Below, piece by piece: positions 14,838 to 24,552 of a DNA stretch of 44,511 nt; the first letter of the stretch is position 1, and the number at the start of each line of letters is the position of its first letter. Position numbers and translations under genes: made by a program. Under the pieces are notes generated by a model. It was not told where the DNA came from. It was given only the letters and a program-made list of their open reading frames with translations, and ran no database searches. This stretch comes from Streptococcus australis (GTDB lineage: Bacteria > Bacillota > Bacilli > Lactobacillales > Streptococcaceae). Where the stretch lies: assembly GCF_019930045.1 (NCBI RefSeq), contig NZ_JAHZQQ010000011.1, positions 1 through 44,511 on the forward strand, in the 5' to 3' direction.

Positions 14838-16469
14838 TTATTCCGACGCAGGACTTTCTTTTTCAAAGAACTGGCCACTAGAGTCTTGGATTTTGTTGAT
14901 GATATCATCGTAGTGAGAATTTCTTTCTTCCTCATAGAGATTGTTAATTTCTTGATAGTTCAACGGATTTTCGACCTTGGGCTCTGGCTTGCGACTGAGG
15001 AAATCAAGAGTCCCTAGAAGAAGTAAGATTAGGATCACTAAAGAGGTCCAGCCAGTTTCCTTCTTAGGTAGCCGAACTCCCTTGGTCGAAAGAGATTTCC
15101 AACTTGGGGATTGAGGCAAGAGCTCATAGATTCTCTTTTGAGTCGGAAAGAGGGTCAACAATGCATACAAGGTCAGAAAGAGAAATGAAAAACTATGGAC
15201 AGAAATCCAACTATACTTAATTTTCATCTTAAAGGCCTTATAACCAGCTCCCCCCATATACATTTCTAGGGCGAAGACGGCGATCATCAAAAGACAGAAA
15301 ATCAGGAATTGGACTTTCCATAGTTTTCTTAATCCTAAAAACTCTTTTTTGAGCGCCTCTTCTTTGTCCTTAGCTTGGTCTACTTCTATCAGAGCTTGGG
15401 TGCTTGGTTTTACTTTACTATTGCTTTCAGTTGACCCTACTTTCGCTTCAACTGGTTCTACCTGTCTAGCAAAATAGGCCTCCGCTTCTCTGATGACTTT
15501 GCTAAGGTTTTCCTCCACCAGCAGATAAGGAAAACCATTGATCATCCAATTGTCTTTCTTATCTGGTTTATCTGGCTTCATAACACGAAGAGCAAAGTGT
15601 CGTCCAACCAAGCTAATTGAAAATATCGCATCATAATATTCAGATCGAACTGAAAAATCAATGCCATAAACAGTCTGATCCTCGGTCAGTTTTTTCGTTT
15701 CCATAAAGGAAACGTCCTTTGTAAACGTCGATCGGATTATCTCTTGTACTTGAGAAATATTCTCTTCAACGGTAGCAGGATCAAGGGGGAGTGTTAAAGC
15801 AGAAAACGTATCAGTGGAAGTATTCCCTTCTAGACTATCTTTAAACCAATCCAAGAAAGAAGTCATATTGGATACGGTTAGATCAATAGACTGATGGATT
15901 GGAAATGCTTGGTCATCTATACTAGAAGGCATGGGGTCTATCTCTTCAAGGACAAACTGCTGACCCGCTATCTCAAAGCTAAAAAAAGGTGGATAATGAG
16001 GCAACAAACAAGTAAAGACAACCCTAAAGGGTTCATTCTTTTCGAAGGGTCTTCTCCAGAAGTCTATTATTGCTATTCCCTCAAAGGTCGATTCTATCAT
16101 TCTTTTAAGGAGGAAACGCTTTTTTAAGAGATTATCAGGAGTCAGTGTTTCAGAAAACATAAGGCCAGGTTGATCCAGATAAGCTTTGATCTTTCCAAAG
16201 CTATCCCTAAAACGATCTCGATCATACAAAAACTCCATTCCGAATCTTTCAGGCCCCCAAAGGAGTGATACATCGTTACCTTCAACCAACATATTTATTG
16301 TTGTCTTATATTCTTCAAGATGAATCTCAAGAATAAAAGTCGGACCATAAGCACTCCGGGCTGTCGTTTCTATGTCTACAATTTCGAAATGCTCACCAAA
16401 AACATGTTGAAGGGCTTGTCGGATATCATTTACCACAAGCTCTCTATGCTGATCAACAGTTAAACCCAT
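14838..16469 (-). CDS. Unknown membrane protein, 543 aa, with three similar N-terminal units
   Basis: I do not recognise this protein. The first ~310 residues appear to contain three divergent copies of one alpha/beta unit (about 13-75, 113-180, 240-305). Each has an N-terminal amphipathic helix and ends in strands of the type I-x-x-L/I-V/A-G-x-x-F-x-L. A charged linker (~330-380) leads to three membrane helices near 385-405, 415-437 and 472-490, then a polar C-terminal tail. The start overlaps no other gene and lies 11 nt after the metallophosphatase stop, so it is probably the last gene of the uvrC unit. The large N-terminal part lacks a signal peptide and is likely cytosolic. Confidence 0.8.
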   Translation of the reverse strand: MGLTVDQHRELVVNDIRQALQHVFGEHFEIVDIETTARSAYGPTFILEIHLEEYKTTINMLVEGNDVSLLWGPERFGMEFLYDRDRFRDSFGKIKAYLDQPGLMFSETLTPDNLLKKRFLLKRMIESTFEGIAIIDFWRRPFEKNEPFRVVFTCLLPHYPPFFSFEIAGQQFVLEEIDPMPSSIDDQAFPIHQSIDLTVSNMTSFLDWFKDSLEGNTSTDTFSALTLPLDPATVEENISQVQEIIRSTFTKDVSFMETKKLTEDQTVYGIDFSVRSEYYDAIFSISLVGRHFALRVMKPDKPDKKDNWMINGFPYLLVEENLSKVIREAEAYFARQVEPVEAKVGSTESNSKVKPSTQALIEVDQAKDKEEALKKEFLGLRKLWKVQFLIFCLLMIAVFALEMYMGGAGYKAFKMKIKYSWISVHSFSFLFLTLYALLTLFPTQKRIYELLPQSPSWKSLSTKGVRLPKKETGWTSLVILILLLLGTLDFLSRKPEPKVENPLNYQEINNLYEEERNSHYDDIINKIQDSSGQFFEKESPASE

Positions 16470-16480
16470 TTCTTTATTAC

Positions 16481-17329
16481 TTACCCCTTATGCGTTTTTA
16501 TAGACTCAAGGAAAGCATTAACCTCCTTTAGATAGTCGTGTTGTTCAATCAAAGAAGTTAGAAGCTCGATGTTATGACCCCGATAGTTATCCTCGCGTCT
16601 CAGTTCTTCGTACATCTCAATAAAAGGAAGGCCCTTGTCCTTAGCATCTTGGAGCTCTGCTTCATAGTCATAGGCCACCTTCCGAAAGTGCAGGTTGGTC
16701 ACCCCATCTGCCTCGACATCGATCAGAGCATACTGGGCCCTGTGATTTTGAATTGGTTCCCAGTCGAAATAAGGCATGCCAATAGTCCCCGGATTGAGGA
16801 TCTGCTGACCCTGACTGCCATAGCGAAGCAACTGCTTGTGGACATGCCCGTAGATCGCCATATCTGTCTGGTCATCCAGCAGTTGGTCAAAGTTCTCCGT
16901 CGCATTTGCTGGACGCAAGTCTCCACCGTAATTCTTTTCTGGCAAATTGTGGGTCAGTGAAAAACGAATACCATTGATCTTCTTCTTCTCTACCAATGGA
17001 AGTGAACGAAGCCAATCGATCCGCTTAGGATCTAGTCCTTCCATGAGGTACTGAGTGAGACGAAGAAGCTGGATCTCCTGCGGATCCTCAAGTCCGTACT
17101 CGCCATCCAAAGCCTCTAAAACACAATCGTCCCAATTTCCACGAACAGCCACTGTAATCGGAATCGCATCCAGCAACTCAAAAAGGTCCTCTCTTCCAGG
17201 TCCCGGTAGCAAAATGTCACCTAAAAGCCAGTATTCCGTCGCACCTAGAGCACGCGCATCCGCAATTACTGCCTCCAGAGCTGTCGTATCTCCGTGGATA
17301 TCAGATAAAATAGCGATTCGATGGTTCAT
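16481..17329 (-). CDS. Metallophosphoesterase (calcineurin-like)
   Basis: A 282-residue cytosolic phosphoesterase with all dinuclear-metal motifs: SDIHGD (9-14), GDILLPGPG (~37-45), RGNWDD (~63-68), THNLPE (~126-131) and YGHVHKQ (~159-165). It resembles the YfcE/diadenosine-tetraphosphatase-like group, but the substrate is unknown. It starts 10 nt after uvrC and probably shares its transcript. Confidence 0.92.
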   Translation of the reverse strand: MNHRIAILSDIHGDTTALEAVIADARALGATEYWLLGDILLPGPGREDLFELLDAIPITVAVRGNWDDCVLEALDGEYGLEDPQEIQLLRLTQYLMEGLDPKRIDWLRSLPLVEKKKINGIRFSLTHNLPEKNYGGDLRPANATENFDQLLDDQTDMAIYGHVHKQLLRYGSQGQQILNPGTIGMPYFDWEPIQNHRAQYALIDVEADGVTNLHFRKVAYDYEAELQDAKDKGLPFIEMYEELRREDNYRGHNIELLTSLIEQHDYLKEVNAFLESIKTHKG

Positions 17330-17339
17330 AATAAACTCC

Positions 17340-19175
17340 TTATGATTGGTATGGTTCAGAATCCTCCGCCACTTCCATCAAGAGACTTGCTTCTTCCTGC
17401 TGTCCTTGATGAAGCTTGGTTTGCACTGCCTCTGCGACTGCTCGTGGAATGCCGACTGTGACGATCTCATCTACAGTGGCTTCCTTGATCTTGGTCAGTG
17501 ACTTGAAGTGCTTCATCAGCAACTGCTTGCGTTTTGGTCCCAAACCTTCGATGCCATCCAGCTGAGAGGAGAAGGAATTCTTGGACCGGAGCTGGCGGTG
17601 GAAGGTGATGGCGAAACGGTGGACTTCATCCTGGATTCGTTGCAGGAGGAAAAATTCCTGCGAGGTCCGAGAGAGTTCGATGACTTGGAGAGGATCGCCG
17701 AAGAGTAATTCATGCGTTTGGTGCTTGTCATTCTTTTGCAGACCCGCAATAGGAATATCCAGCCCTAACTCGTCTTGGATCACTTGCTTAGCGATATTGA
17801 CCTGGCCCTGACCCCCATCGATAACGATCAGATCTGGTGGCGTCAGGCCATCCCGCATGACACGGCTGTAGCGTCTGCGAATGACTTCCCGCATGCTGGC
17901 ATAGTCATCTGGCCCGACGACGGTCTTAATCTTGTACTTGCGGTAGTCCTTTTTGCTTGGCTTCCCATTGATAAAGACCACCATGGCTGAGACCGGACTG
18001 GTCCCCATGATGTTAGAGTTGTCAAAAGACTCAATGCGCACAGGGGTTGGAATTTGCAGGAGTTTTCCAAGGTTTTCAATAGCACCTTGGGTCTTCTCCA
18101 TGGATTTTTCAAGGAGATTGAACTTCTGCTCCAGACTGACACGCGCATTCTTGATGGCCAGATTGACCAACTGCTTCTTCTCCCCTCGCTGGGGCTTGAG
18201 GACCTTGGTATCCACTAGGGCTTTGACCGCTTCCTCATCGATGTCTTGAGGGATCAAGATTTCATTGGGGATCAGGTGGGATTTTTCCTGGTAAAACTGC
18301 CCTACATAGGTCAAGAAATCCTCGTCCGGATCATTGTAGTAAGGAAAAAGGTTGACGTCGCGCTCGATCAGCTTGCCCTGACGGACAAAGAAGACCTGCA
18401 CACACATCCAGCCCTTGTCCACGTAGTAGCCAAAGACATCCCGGTTCTGCAAATCCTTAGCCATGACCCGCTGTTTGGTCCGCAGGGTCCCGATGGCCTG
18501 GATCAGATCGCGGTACTCGGCTGCCCGCTCGAATTCCATGTTTTGCGCAGCTGTATTCATCTTGAGCTTGAGCTCATCGATAATCTTATCGTCCTGTCCC
18601 TTGAGGAAATCAGAAACCTCCTGGGCCATGCCCTTGAAATAGGCCTCGTCCTTGTGGCAGACTGTGTGGGCCATGCATTGTCCTAAATGGTAGTAAAAGC
18701 AGACTTTGGAAGGCGGATTGGTACACTTGCGGAAAGGGAAAATTCGGTCCAAAAGCCTCTTGATCTCATTGGCCGCTCCCACATCCGGATAGGGGCCGAA
18801 ATAGAGACTGCCATCCTTTTTGACCTGGCGCGTGATGATGAGGCGCGGATAGCGCTCATTAGTAATCTTGATGAAGGGATAGGACTTATCGTCCTTGAGC
18901 ATGATATTGTACTTGGGCTTGTTCTCCTTGATGAGGTTGATCTCAAGAAGCAAGGCCTCAATATTGGACTCAGTGACGATAAACTCAAAATCCACAATCT
19001 CAGATACCAGTGCTTCCGTCTTAGTATCGTGGCTTCCTCTGAAATAGGACCGCACCCGATTGCGAAGATTCTTGGCCTTCCCCACATAGATGATGGTTCC
19101 GTTCTTGTCTTTGTGAATGTAACAGCCCGGACTCGTCGGCAAAAGCTCGAGCTTGGATTTAATCAAGTTATTCAT
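17340..19175 (-). CDS. uvrC: Excinuclease ABC subunit C
   Basis: Nuclease subunit of nucleotide excision repair, which makes both incisions around a lesion bound by UvrB. At 611 residues it is full length. The N-terminal GIY-YIG domain begins with [20 protein letters not shown] (18-37), the UvrB-interacting motif lies near 200-230 ([14 protein letters not shown]), the RNase H-like nuclease core contains SFDNSNIMG and VIDGGQGQ, and a helix-hairpin-helix ends the protein. The ATG is preceded at 7 nt by an extended -10 and lacks a ribosome site, so the message may be leaderless. Followed by the metallophosphatase and membrane protein genes. Confidence 0.98.
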   Translation of the reverse strand: MNNLIKSKLELLPTSPGCYIHKDKNGTIIYVGKAKNLRNRVRSYFRGSHDTKTEALVSEIVDFEFIVTESNIEALLLEINLIKENKPKYNIMLKDDKSYPFIKITNERYPRLIITRQVKKDGSLYFGPYPDVGAANEIKRLLDRIFPFRKCTNPPSKVCFYYHLGQCMAHTVCHKDEAYFKGMAQEVSDFLKGQDDKIIDELKLKMNTAAQNMEFERAAEYRDLIQAIGTLRTKQRVMAKDLQNRDVFGYYVDKGWMCVQVFFVRQGKLIERDVNLFPYYNDPDEDFLTYVGQFYQEKSHLIPNEILIPQDIDEEAVKALVDTKVLKPQRGEKKQLVNLAIKNARVSLEQKFNLLEKSMEKTQGAIENLGKLLQIPTPVRIESFDNSNIMGTSPVSAMVVFINGKPSKKDYRKYKIKTVVGPDDYASMREVIRRRYSRVMRDGLTPPDLIVIDGGQGQVNIAKQVIQDELGLDIPIAGLQKNDKHQTHELLFGDPLQVIELSRTSQEFFLLQRIQDEVHRFAITFHRQLRSKNSFSSQLDGIEGLGPKRKQLLMKHFKSLTKIKEATVDEIVTVGIPRAVAEAVQTKLHQGQQEEASLLMEVAEDSEPYQS

Positions 19176-19182
19176 ACTCTCT

Positions 19183-19191
19183 ATTATAGCA
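19183..19191 (-). promoter_or_regulatory. uvrC extended -10, 7 nt from the start codon
   Basis: The minus strand reads TGCTATAAT, then AGAGAGT, then ATG. With normal start-site spacing the transcript would begin at or next to the start codon. Confidence 0.7.
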
Positions 19192-19303
19192 AAAAAGAGG
19201 GATATAAAATAATCCTTTCATGAATGGAAACAAACTATTATTTTACATAAGACAGTTAGATGTTTATAAAAAAATTGAATCTTTTATTCATTTAAGAGGA
19301 TCA

Positions 19304-19440
19304 AAAACTTTTCGCTGTGAGAAAAATGCCTGAAACATAATTGTTTCAGGCATCGGAATTATTGAGACCTTAGGCTCAATAATTAGTCATGGAACTTCTT
19401 CGAAGTTCGCTGACGTCCGTACTCACCTAAGGAAAGTTTT
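19304..19440 (-). repeat. Structured palindromic element, copy A
   Basis: On the minus strand this 137-nt copy has the full architecture. Outer stem P0: AAAACTTTCC / GAAAAGTTTT (one mismatch). P1: GTGAG/CTCAC. P3: GTCA with GAACTTC/GAAGTTC, then TGAC. P4: AATTATTGAG/CTCAATAATT with loop CCTAAGGT. P5: ATGCCTGAAACA/TGTTTCAGGCAT. The stretch CCTTAGG overlapping the P0-P1 junction is fully complementary to the P4 loop. It lies 53 nt beyond the CPBP protease stop codon, same orientation as that operon, and fills most of the 318-nt gap before uvrC. Confidence 0.88.
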
Positions 19441-19493
19441 TCAGAAGATTTTATCTTCAATTTGAGAGAGAGCTAAAACGATCCCTCTTGATA

Positions 19494-20453
19494 TTAATAG
19501 CCCCTTAGGTAAGGAAGTAAGGACATAAGAGTTGTCCCAAGGACCAAGACCCAGAACCAGAAGGAATACATGCTTCTTTGGAAGACGCCTGGTGCTGGTC
19601 GGTTTTCTTGTATGTAGTGAAAAATAGCTTTTCTCTTTAAAATCAAGACGATGGTAAAGACGATGGTTCCACCTAAAAAGACTAGAATTTGAACCCACTC
19701 GGCCACATTCATATTGACATGCGTACCGAGGTAATGAAGCCCTTGAGAGAGGACCAGGTTGTTAAAGATATGGTAGAAAATAGCCCACCAGATCGAATAC
19801 TCGAAGGTCAAGTAGCCAAAACCAAAGCCTATAATCGTCGCAAAGAACAACTGATCAAAATTGGCATGGAACATTCCAAAAGCCAAGGCTGTCATGATAA
19901 TCGCAAAGACTTTTCCATACTTTTCTAAGGCTCTCAAGCCAGCCGCCCGGAATACCAATTCCTCCGTGATGGGACCGATCAGGGTCGCATAGAGCAAGAG
20001 ACTCCAAGATTGGCTGAGTTGCTCAGACATATCCTCTTGAGGCTTGAAAAAGCCCAACGTTTCCATCATGTGGTCTAAGAGCTGAGATAAGGCACTAGAA
20101 GCCAATTGGGCAAACCCCAAGAAGGCAATGAACACTAAGAAAGTCTGCCAAGTCATCTTGCGTCCCTTTTGTCTCACATCTCCTTTAAAGAGTGATCCTT
20201 GCCGATAAAGGGCAAATAGGAGGACACCTATACTGACAGATATCAAGTAGCTAATCCCATTTCCATTGATGATTTTTTCTACATACTCCTGCTTCTCTGC
20301 CATCTCCAATCCATACCGTCCAAACATAAAGAGGGTAACGGCAAAGGTTGAAATGATACTGACAAAGACCATGACCAAGAGATAGAGGCAAACCATCCCT
20401 GAAAAGCTTCCCAAATCCTTTTTGGGATCTATAAATCGATTGAACTGTTTCAT
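19494..20453 (-). CDS. CPBP family intramembrane metalloprotease
   Basis: A polytopic membrane protein of 319 residues with the Abi/CAAX-protease motifs: EELVFR (E164, E165, R169), FGMFHANFD (H196) and YHIFNN (H228). In Gram-positive bacteria these proteins are tied to bacteriocin immunity or envelope processing; the substrate here is unknown. It ends with two further membrane helices and a short tail. It is the last gene of the hemW operon, starting 12 nt after the TIGR01906-like gene. Structured element A follows it. Confidence 0.92.
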   Translation of the reverse strand: MKQFNRFIDPKKDLGSFSGMVCLYLLVMVFVSIISTFAVTLFMFGRYGLEMAEKQEYVEKIINGNGISYLISVSIGVLLFALYRQGSLFKGDVRQKGRKMTWQTFLVFIAFLGFAQLASSALSQLLDHMMETLGFFKPQEDMSEQLSQSWSLLLYATLIGPITEELVFRAAGLRALEKYGKVFAIIMTALAFGMFHANFDQLFFATIIGFGFGYLTFEYSIWWAIFYHIFNNLVLSQGLHYLGTHVNMNVAEWVQILVFLGGTIVFTIVLILKRKAIFHYIQENRPAPGVFQRSMYSFWFWVLVLGTTLMSLLPYLRGY

Positions 20454-20465
20454 CCATTCACTCCA

Positions 20466-21095
20466 CTAATCTACTGTTTTTCTTTTCCGACTCCACCCGT
20501 AGCACCATCCAAAAGCCCCTTCATACAAAACAAAGAAAATCAGAAAGGCATGTAGGAAATAGTCCTCCGGTAAAGCTAGAATAATCGGATCCCGATAAGG
20601 ATCAAAGAGCCAGGTAGCATCTCCGACAAAGAGGACTTGGTGAAAGAGGGTAAAGAATTGATCAAAACCAATAAAGAGGGTCACTCCTCCTATGATAATC
20701 GGCAAGAGAACCATCCCACCAAATAAAGGGCGATAGAGGCCTGCGTAACCCTTACGCATCACTGTTCGAATAAATCGTATAGCTACTGGCAACAAGACCA
20801 AGAACAAGACCTGGGTCAGGTGAAAGAGGTATTTGACTGCTTGGAAATGATGAAGCCCATCTGGAGAGGATGGAAAATCCGGCATTTCCAGCTTCCAGGT
20901 AAAAGGACTGGTCAAATACTGCATAAGGATCTGAAAATTTTTCTGGATGACTGCAGGAGCCAAACCAGTCCTATTCTGGATTCGTAACCAGCTAATCTCC
21001 ATGGGATAGATCAACCAGGCTACGAGAATGGTCCCTAAAATCACCGTTGCTAAGAGCCAGAGGACAAAGCCCGTTACATTTAACCGGTCACGCAT
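20466..21095 (-). CDS. TIGR01906/DUF1461-type integral membrane protein
   Basis: A 209-residue protein with membrane helices near 10-30, 88-110, 127-145 and 180-200, matching the conserved Firmicutes TIGR01906 family of unknown function in length and pattern (a long extracytoplasmic loop after helix 1 with [10 protein letters not shown] and a conserved H-F-x-x-V segment). It overlaps the upstream HAD gene by 8 nt, implying coupled translation. No role can be read from the sequence. Confidence 0.85.
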   Translation of the reverse strand: MRDRLNVTGFVLWLLATVILGTILVAWLIYPMEISWLRIQNRTGLAPAVIQKNFQILMQYLTSPFTWKLEMPDFPSSPDGLHHFQAVKYLFHLTQVLFLVLLPVAIRFIRTVMRKGYAGLYRPLFGGMVLLPIIIGGVTLFIGFDQFFTLFHQVLFVGDATWLFDPYRDPIILALPEDYFLHAFLIFFVLYEGAFGWCYGWSRKRKTVD

Positions 21096-21858
21096 CGAAA
21101 TCCCACTCCGCTAAACTCGATAGGACGTGCGTTGGTGGCAAGGGCAGGTCTGGTACTTCTTCTGGCTTGGTAAAGCCAGTGGTCACCAGCAAAGTAGGGA
21201 TGCCATTGTCAATCCCTGCTCGGATGTCGGTCAGGTAATTGTCACCCACCATGACCACTTCTTCGCGCTCTAGTCCCAGGTGAGCGATGGCCTTATCCAT
21301 GATGATGGCATTGGGCTTCCCGATAAAGGTTGGCTTCACGCGCGTTGCCACTTCGATCAGGGCATTTAGAGCTCCTGCCCCTGGCATCATTCCCCGTTCT
21401 GTCGGGATATTGAGGTCTGGATTTGTCCCAATGAAATGGGCTCCCTTTTGAATAGCCAAGGTCGCGATGGAGAATTTCTCGTAGTCCACTTCCCAGTCGA
21501 GACCCACCACGACATAGGCTGGATTCACGGTATCTTCGACGAAGCCTGCTTCAGCAATAGCTTGTTTCAAGCCCACATCTCCAATGACATAGGCAGTTTT
21601 CCCAAGATTCATATCCACCATATAATCGATGGTTGCAAGCGTCGCTGTATAGATGGTATCCAGTGGCGTTTCGATATTGAACTGGCCTGCCAGCATTTCT
21701 TGGACCATTTCAGGCGTCCGGGTAGTATTGTTGGTCACAAAGAGATAGGGGATCTGACGCTCTTGCAATTGGTGGACAAAGGCTTCCCCAGCTGGGATCC
21801 GCTCCTTGCCCTTGTAGATGGTTCCGTCTAAATCAATTAAATAACCCTTATAAGTCAT
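21088..21858 (-). CDS. HAD-superfamily IIA phosphatase (NagD/TIGR01457 type)
   Basis: A 256-residue cytosolic phosphatase. The nucleophile motif is DLDGTIY (D9, D11), motif II is in [12 protein letters not shown], and motif III/IV is [11 protein letters not shown]...[10 protein letters not shown]. The IIA cap domain lies between. Substrates of this streptococcal group are low-molecular-weight phosphate esters. I chose ATG 21858, matching the family start [18 protein letters not shown] is 12 nt upstream, a little far. A GTG eight codons earlier is possible. It overlaps the preceding gene by 11 nt and the next by 8. Confidence 0.9.
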   Translation of the reverse strand: MTYKGYLIDLDGTIYKGKERIPAGEAFVHQLQERQIPYLFVTNNTTRTPEMVQEMLAGQFNIETPLDTIYTATLATIDYMVDMNLGKTAYVIGDVGLKQAIAEAGFVEDTVNPAYVVVGLDWEVDYEKFSIATLAIQKGAHFIGTNPDLNIPTERGMMPGAGALNALIEVATRVKPTFIGKPNAIIMDKAIAHLGLEREEVVMVGDNYLTDIRAGIDNGIPTLLVTTGFTKPEEVPDLPLPPTHVLSSLAEWDFDA

Positions 21859-22552
21859 GGGATTCTTGGTCTCCTTTTTCACTTGCTTCCTCTGCTACTT
21901 TCTCCTGACCTTGAAACTGGCCTCCTGCTCCATACAGAAGCAAACAAGCCCCATATAAGGCAAATTGAAGGACCAGACCTAAGAAATTGATACTTGCTTT
22001 TCCAGCCTGAGTAAAGAGGAAGGAGGAAATCATCAAAATCACGATGGTCACCATTAAACCACCAATCTTAGCCTGATCAATGGTAATGGTATAGACGCCG
22101 GTTTCTTTTTTCTCATTGCTTTCTTTCTCGGCCTGGATAGGCTTCATGGTCTCAATGAAGTCTGTCATTAAGGTCGCTGCGAGGCTGATAGTCGTACTGA
22201 AGAGGACACCTTGGGAGAGCTTGTCAAAGAAGTTACTCCAGAAGCTTCCTGATTGACTGGTGATACTCAAAGAAAAAACGACAACAGGCAGGATAAAGGC
22301 CAAAATCAAATGAATCCAGACACGATACCAACGGACATCTTCCTTGAGAAAACGAAGAAAGACTTCAAAACTCAAACGATAGCGTACAAAACGAATCGCT
22401 TCCTCAATAAAGATATAAAAGGCTGCAACTAAGGTTAAGAAACCATCCCCCAATACATAGAGGGGATTTTTCTTACGACGAGCATAGGCAACAACCCGCC
22501 GTTGAACCTCCATCAAGTCTTCTTTTTTTTGTTTTAATCTTCGTTTTTCCAT
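21848..22552 (-). CDS. Unknown membrane protein, 234 aa
   Basis: I do not recognise this protein. It has a basic N-terminus ([15 protein letters not shown]), membrane helices near 40-57, 86-106, 121-140, 166-188 and 195-215, and a charged C-terminal tail. The start at 22552 has AAGGA about 7 nt upstream; a longer frame from 22579 has no better site. It overlaps the thioesterase gene by 19 nt and the HAD gene by 11 nt, so it is firmly inside the hemW operon. Confidence 0.85.
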   Translation of the reverse strand: MEKRRLKQKKEDLMEVQRRVVAYARRKKNPLYVLGDGFLTLVAAFYIFIEEAIRFVRYRLSFEVFLRFLKEDVRWYRVWIHLILAFILPVVVFSLSITSQSGSFWSNFFDKLSQGVLFSTTISLAATLMTDFIETMKPIQAEKESNEKKETGVYTITIDQAKIGGLMVTIVILMISSFLFTQAGKASINFLGLVLQFALYGACLLLYGAGGQFQGQEKVAEEASEKGDQESHDL

Positions 22553-23292
22553 AATGTTTCCTTTTCTATTTCTTCCCAAGTGATGAGGGCTTGTGCGTGG
22601 ATTTGGCCTTCCGATGAGATGAGATGATTGCTGACCATTCCTTCTCGCTCGACGCTAGAGGTGATCATGCCCCCAGGCAAGACCTCCTTGACATACTTGA
22701 GATGGACCCGTTTGGGGATATGCTGGCTTAGGAATTCTGCTCCCATCACTTCAAAGACCCAGTCCAAGTACTTGCTGTTGTTGACATGTCCGTTCATGTC
22801 CAAATCATAGAAACGCACATGGTAGTCCTGCTCCATAGCTCCATTCAGTTCTGGATAGCGTGGACCACGGCGGATCTTCTTCTCAAACGGTGACTCATAT
22901 GGCTCTGTGATCTCTTCCGGTACGGATTGGACCTTACGACTGTCCCGATCCATCAAGACAAAGGTTGCCACCATCTCGACAATGGCTTCCCCCTTCTGGT
23001 CTCTAACGACAAAGGAACGGTAGCAAAAGAGACGATTGTGGGCCAGGGCCTGGGTCTCAATGGTAATCTGTTCATCAAAGACTGGTAGGCGGTGAACCGT
23101 GATGTCATAGTCGGTGATGATCCACACCAGATTGCGCTGTTCGAGCAGGTCCCTGTCACTGACACCCAGCTCCATCGACTGCATCCCCGAGACCTGCAAG
23201 GACAGGAGGATGAGCTGTGGCATCTTGATAAAACCATTCACATCGCTCATATCAAAAGGAACTTTCATGTCATACTGATAAATTTTAGCCAT
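22534..23292 (-). CDS. Acyl-ACP thioesterase
   Basis: A 252-residue double hot-dog thioesterase of the plant/bacterial Fat type, hydrolysing acyl-ACP to free fatty acid. Both hot-dog halves are present; the second carries the catalytic-region motif DLDMNGHVNNSKYLDW (~163-178). The first contains WIITDYDITVHRLP. It begins 3 nt after hemW. Membrane-lipid adjustment is the likely role. Confidence 0.93.
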   Translation of the reverse strand: MAKIYQYDMKVPFDMSDVNGFIKMPQLILLSLQVSGMQSMELGVSDRDLLEQRNLVWIITDYDITVHRLPVFDEQITIETQALAHNRLFCYRSFVVRDQKGEAIVEMVATFVLMDRDSRKVQSVPEEITEPYESPFEKKIRRGPRYPELNGAMEQDYHVRFYDLDMNGHVNNSKYLDWVFEVMGAEFLSQHIPKRVHLKYVKEVLPGGMITSSVEREGMVSNHLISSEGQIHAQALITWEEIEKETLWKNED

Positions 23293-23295
23293 CGT

Positions 23296-24426
23296 TTACT
23301 CCAATATAAATTTCTCTGCTACGGTATCTCCAAGGAACAAACCTCTCTTGGTCATCCGAACTTGCTTGTCATCTGGAACCAAAAGTCCCTGCTCCGTTAG
23401 ACTGGCCACCACTCGTCCATAGCGTTGGTCAAAGGAGACACCGAATTTTTCTTCAAAACGTGCCTTGGACACACCTGTCTTTTTCCGTAGACCGAGGAAC
23501 AACTCCTCTTCCATCTTCTCTTCTAGTGTCAGGTGCTCCTCTGTGATTCGAGCCTTACCTGCTTCAACTGCCTCTAGATAATGCCGAATAGGTCCGTGAT
23601 TCTTGTAGCGAATCCCGTCCACATAACCAGAAGCTCCTGCTCCTAGACCATAGTATTCTGCATTATCCCAGTAGACCAGATTGTGGCGACTTTCAAAGCC
23701 AGGCTTGGAGAAATTGGAAATCTCATAATGCTCAAAGCCTGCTTTTTCCAGCTCCTCAATGATGTACTCAAACATCTCTGCTTCCAGCTCTTCTTTTGGG
23801 AGAGGAAGCTTGCCCCGTCTCATGCGATTCATAAAGACCGTGTGGTTCTCTAAAATCAAGCTATAGAGACTCATATGGGGAATGTCCAGATCGATCGCCT
23901 TAGCGACATTTTCCTTGACCTGGTCCATGGTCTGACCCGGCAGAGCATAGATCAAGTCGATCGAAATATTGTCAAAGCCAGCCTGCTTGAGGTGGCGGAT
24001 ATTGTCATAGATATCCTGCTCCTGGTGGCTCCGCCCAATCTTCTTCAACATCTTATTATCAAAGGTTTGAACCCCCAGAGAGACCCGATTGACCTGAGAG
24101 TCCTTGAGGACTGCGATCTTATCCGGATCCAAATCTCCAGGATTGGCCTCGATGGTAAACTCCTCTACCTCCAATAGGTCCATGACCTTGGGCAATTCTG
24201 TCAAGAGATAGGCCAGTTGCTGGGCAGATAGAGCTGTCGGCGTCCCTCCACCGATGTAGAGAGTCCGAAGTTTGCCAATCTCATAGGACCGAGTCTCCTG
24301 GATCAGGTGTTCCAAATAGGCATCGACCGGCTGATTCTTGATAAAAACCTTCGAAAAGTCACAATAATAACAAATCTGGGTACAAAATGGAATATGCACA
24401 TAGGCAGAGGACGGTTTAGCTTGCAT
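23296..24426 (-). CDS. hemW: Radical SAM protein HemW (coproporphyrinogen oxidase-like)
   Basis: A 376-residue radical SAM enzyme with the cluster motif CTQICYYC (C15, C19, C22; CX3CX2C) followed by GGGTPT and a C-terminal HemN-like domain. HemW is a heme-binding chaperone rather than a true oxidase; streptococci lack heme synthesis, so its role here is unclear. The family start is MQAKPSSAYVHIPFC. The 36 codons upstream in frame run through the promoter and are rejected. An extended -10 lies 7 nt before the ATG, so the message may be leaderless. First gene of a six-gene operon running to 19494. Confidence 0.93.
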   Translation of the reverse strand: MQAKPSSAYVHIPFCTQICYYCDFSKVFIKNQPVDAYLEHLIQETRSYEIGKLRTLYIGGGTPTALSAQQLAYLLTELPKVMDLLEVEEFTIEANPGDLDPDKIAVLKDSQVNRVSLGVQTFDNKMLKKIGRSHQEQDIYDNIRHLKQAGFDNISIDLIYALPGQTMDQVKENVAKAIDLDIPHMSLYSLILENHTVFMNRMRRGKLPLPKEELEAEMFEYIIEELEKAGFEHYEISNFSKPGFESRHNLVYWDNAEYYGLGAGASGYVDGIRYKNHGPIRHYLEAVEAGKARITEEHLTLEEKMEEELFLGLRKKTGVSKARFEEKFGVSFDQRYGRVVASLTEQGLLVPDDKQVRMTKRGLFLGDTVAEKFILE

Positions 24427-24433
24427 AACCTTT

Positions 24434-24442
24434 ATTATACCA
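24434..24442 (-). promoter_or_regulatory. hemW operon extended -10, 7 nt from the start codon
   Basis: The minus strand reads TGGTATAAT, then AAAGGTT, then ATG. The geometry matches that upstream of uvrC exactly. Confidence 0.7.
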
Positions 24443-24493
24443 CATTTCGCACCAAAGCCCGAGTAGAAAAGAGAGGGTAAAGCAAGGATTTCC

Positions 24494-24522
24494 TTGACAA
24501 GAAGGAATGAAAGGAATAGAAT
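24494..24522 (+). promoter_or_regulatory. ABC-F gene promoter
   Basis: Perfect -35 TTGACA (24494-24499), 17-nt spacer and -10 TAGAAT (24517-24522). Transcription would start near 24529, giving a leader of about 215 nt. Confidence 0.85.
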
Positions 24523-24552
24523 AAAGCTAATCACATTCGGAGGTAAGGAGAT

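Noticed and set aside
19304..19440. Element A as a simple rho-independent terminator
   Set aside because: The P5 hairpin has T-rich flanks, but the whole five-helix architecture recurs elsewhere, including in orientation opposite to neighbouring genes, so termination alone does not explain it.
24427..24534. Hydrophobic 36-residue N-terminal extension of HemW as a signal peptide
   Set aside because: It runs through the extended -10 promoter, lacks a ribosome site and is not found in HemW, a cytosolic protein.
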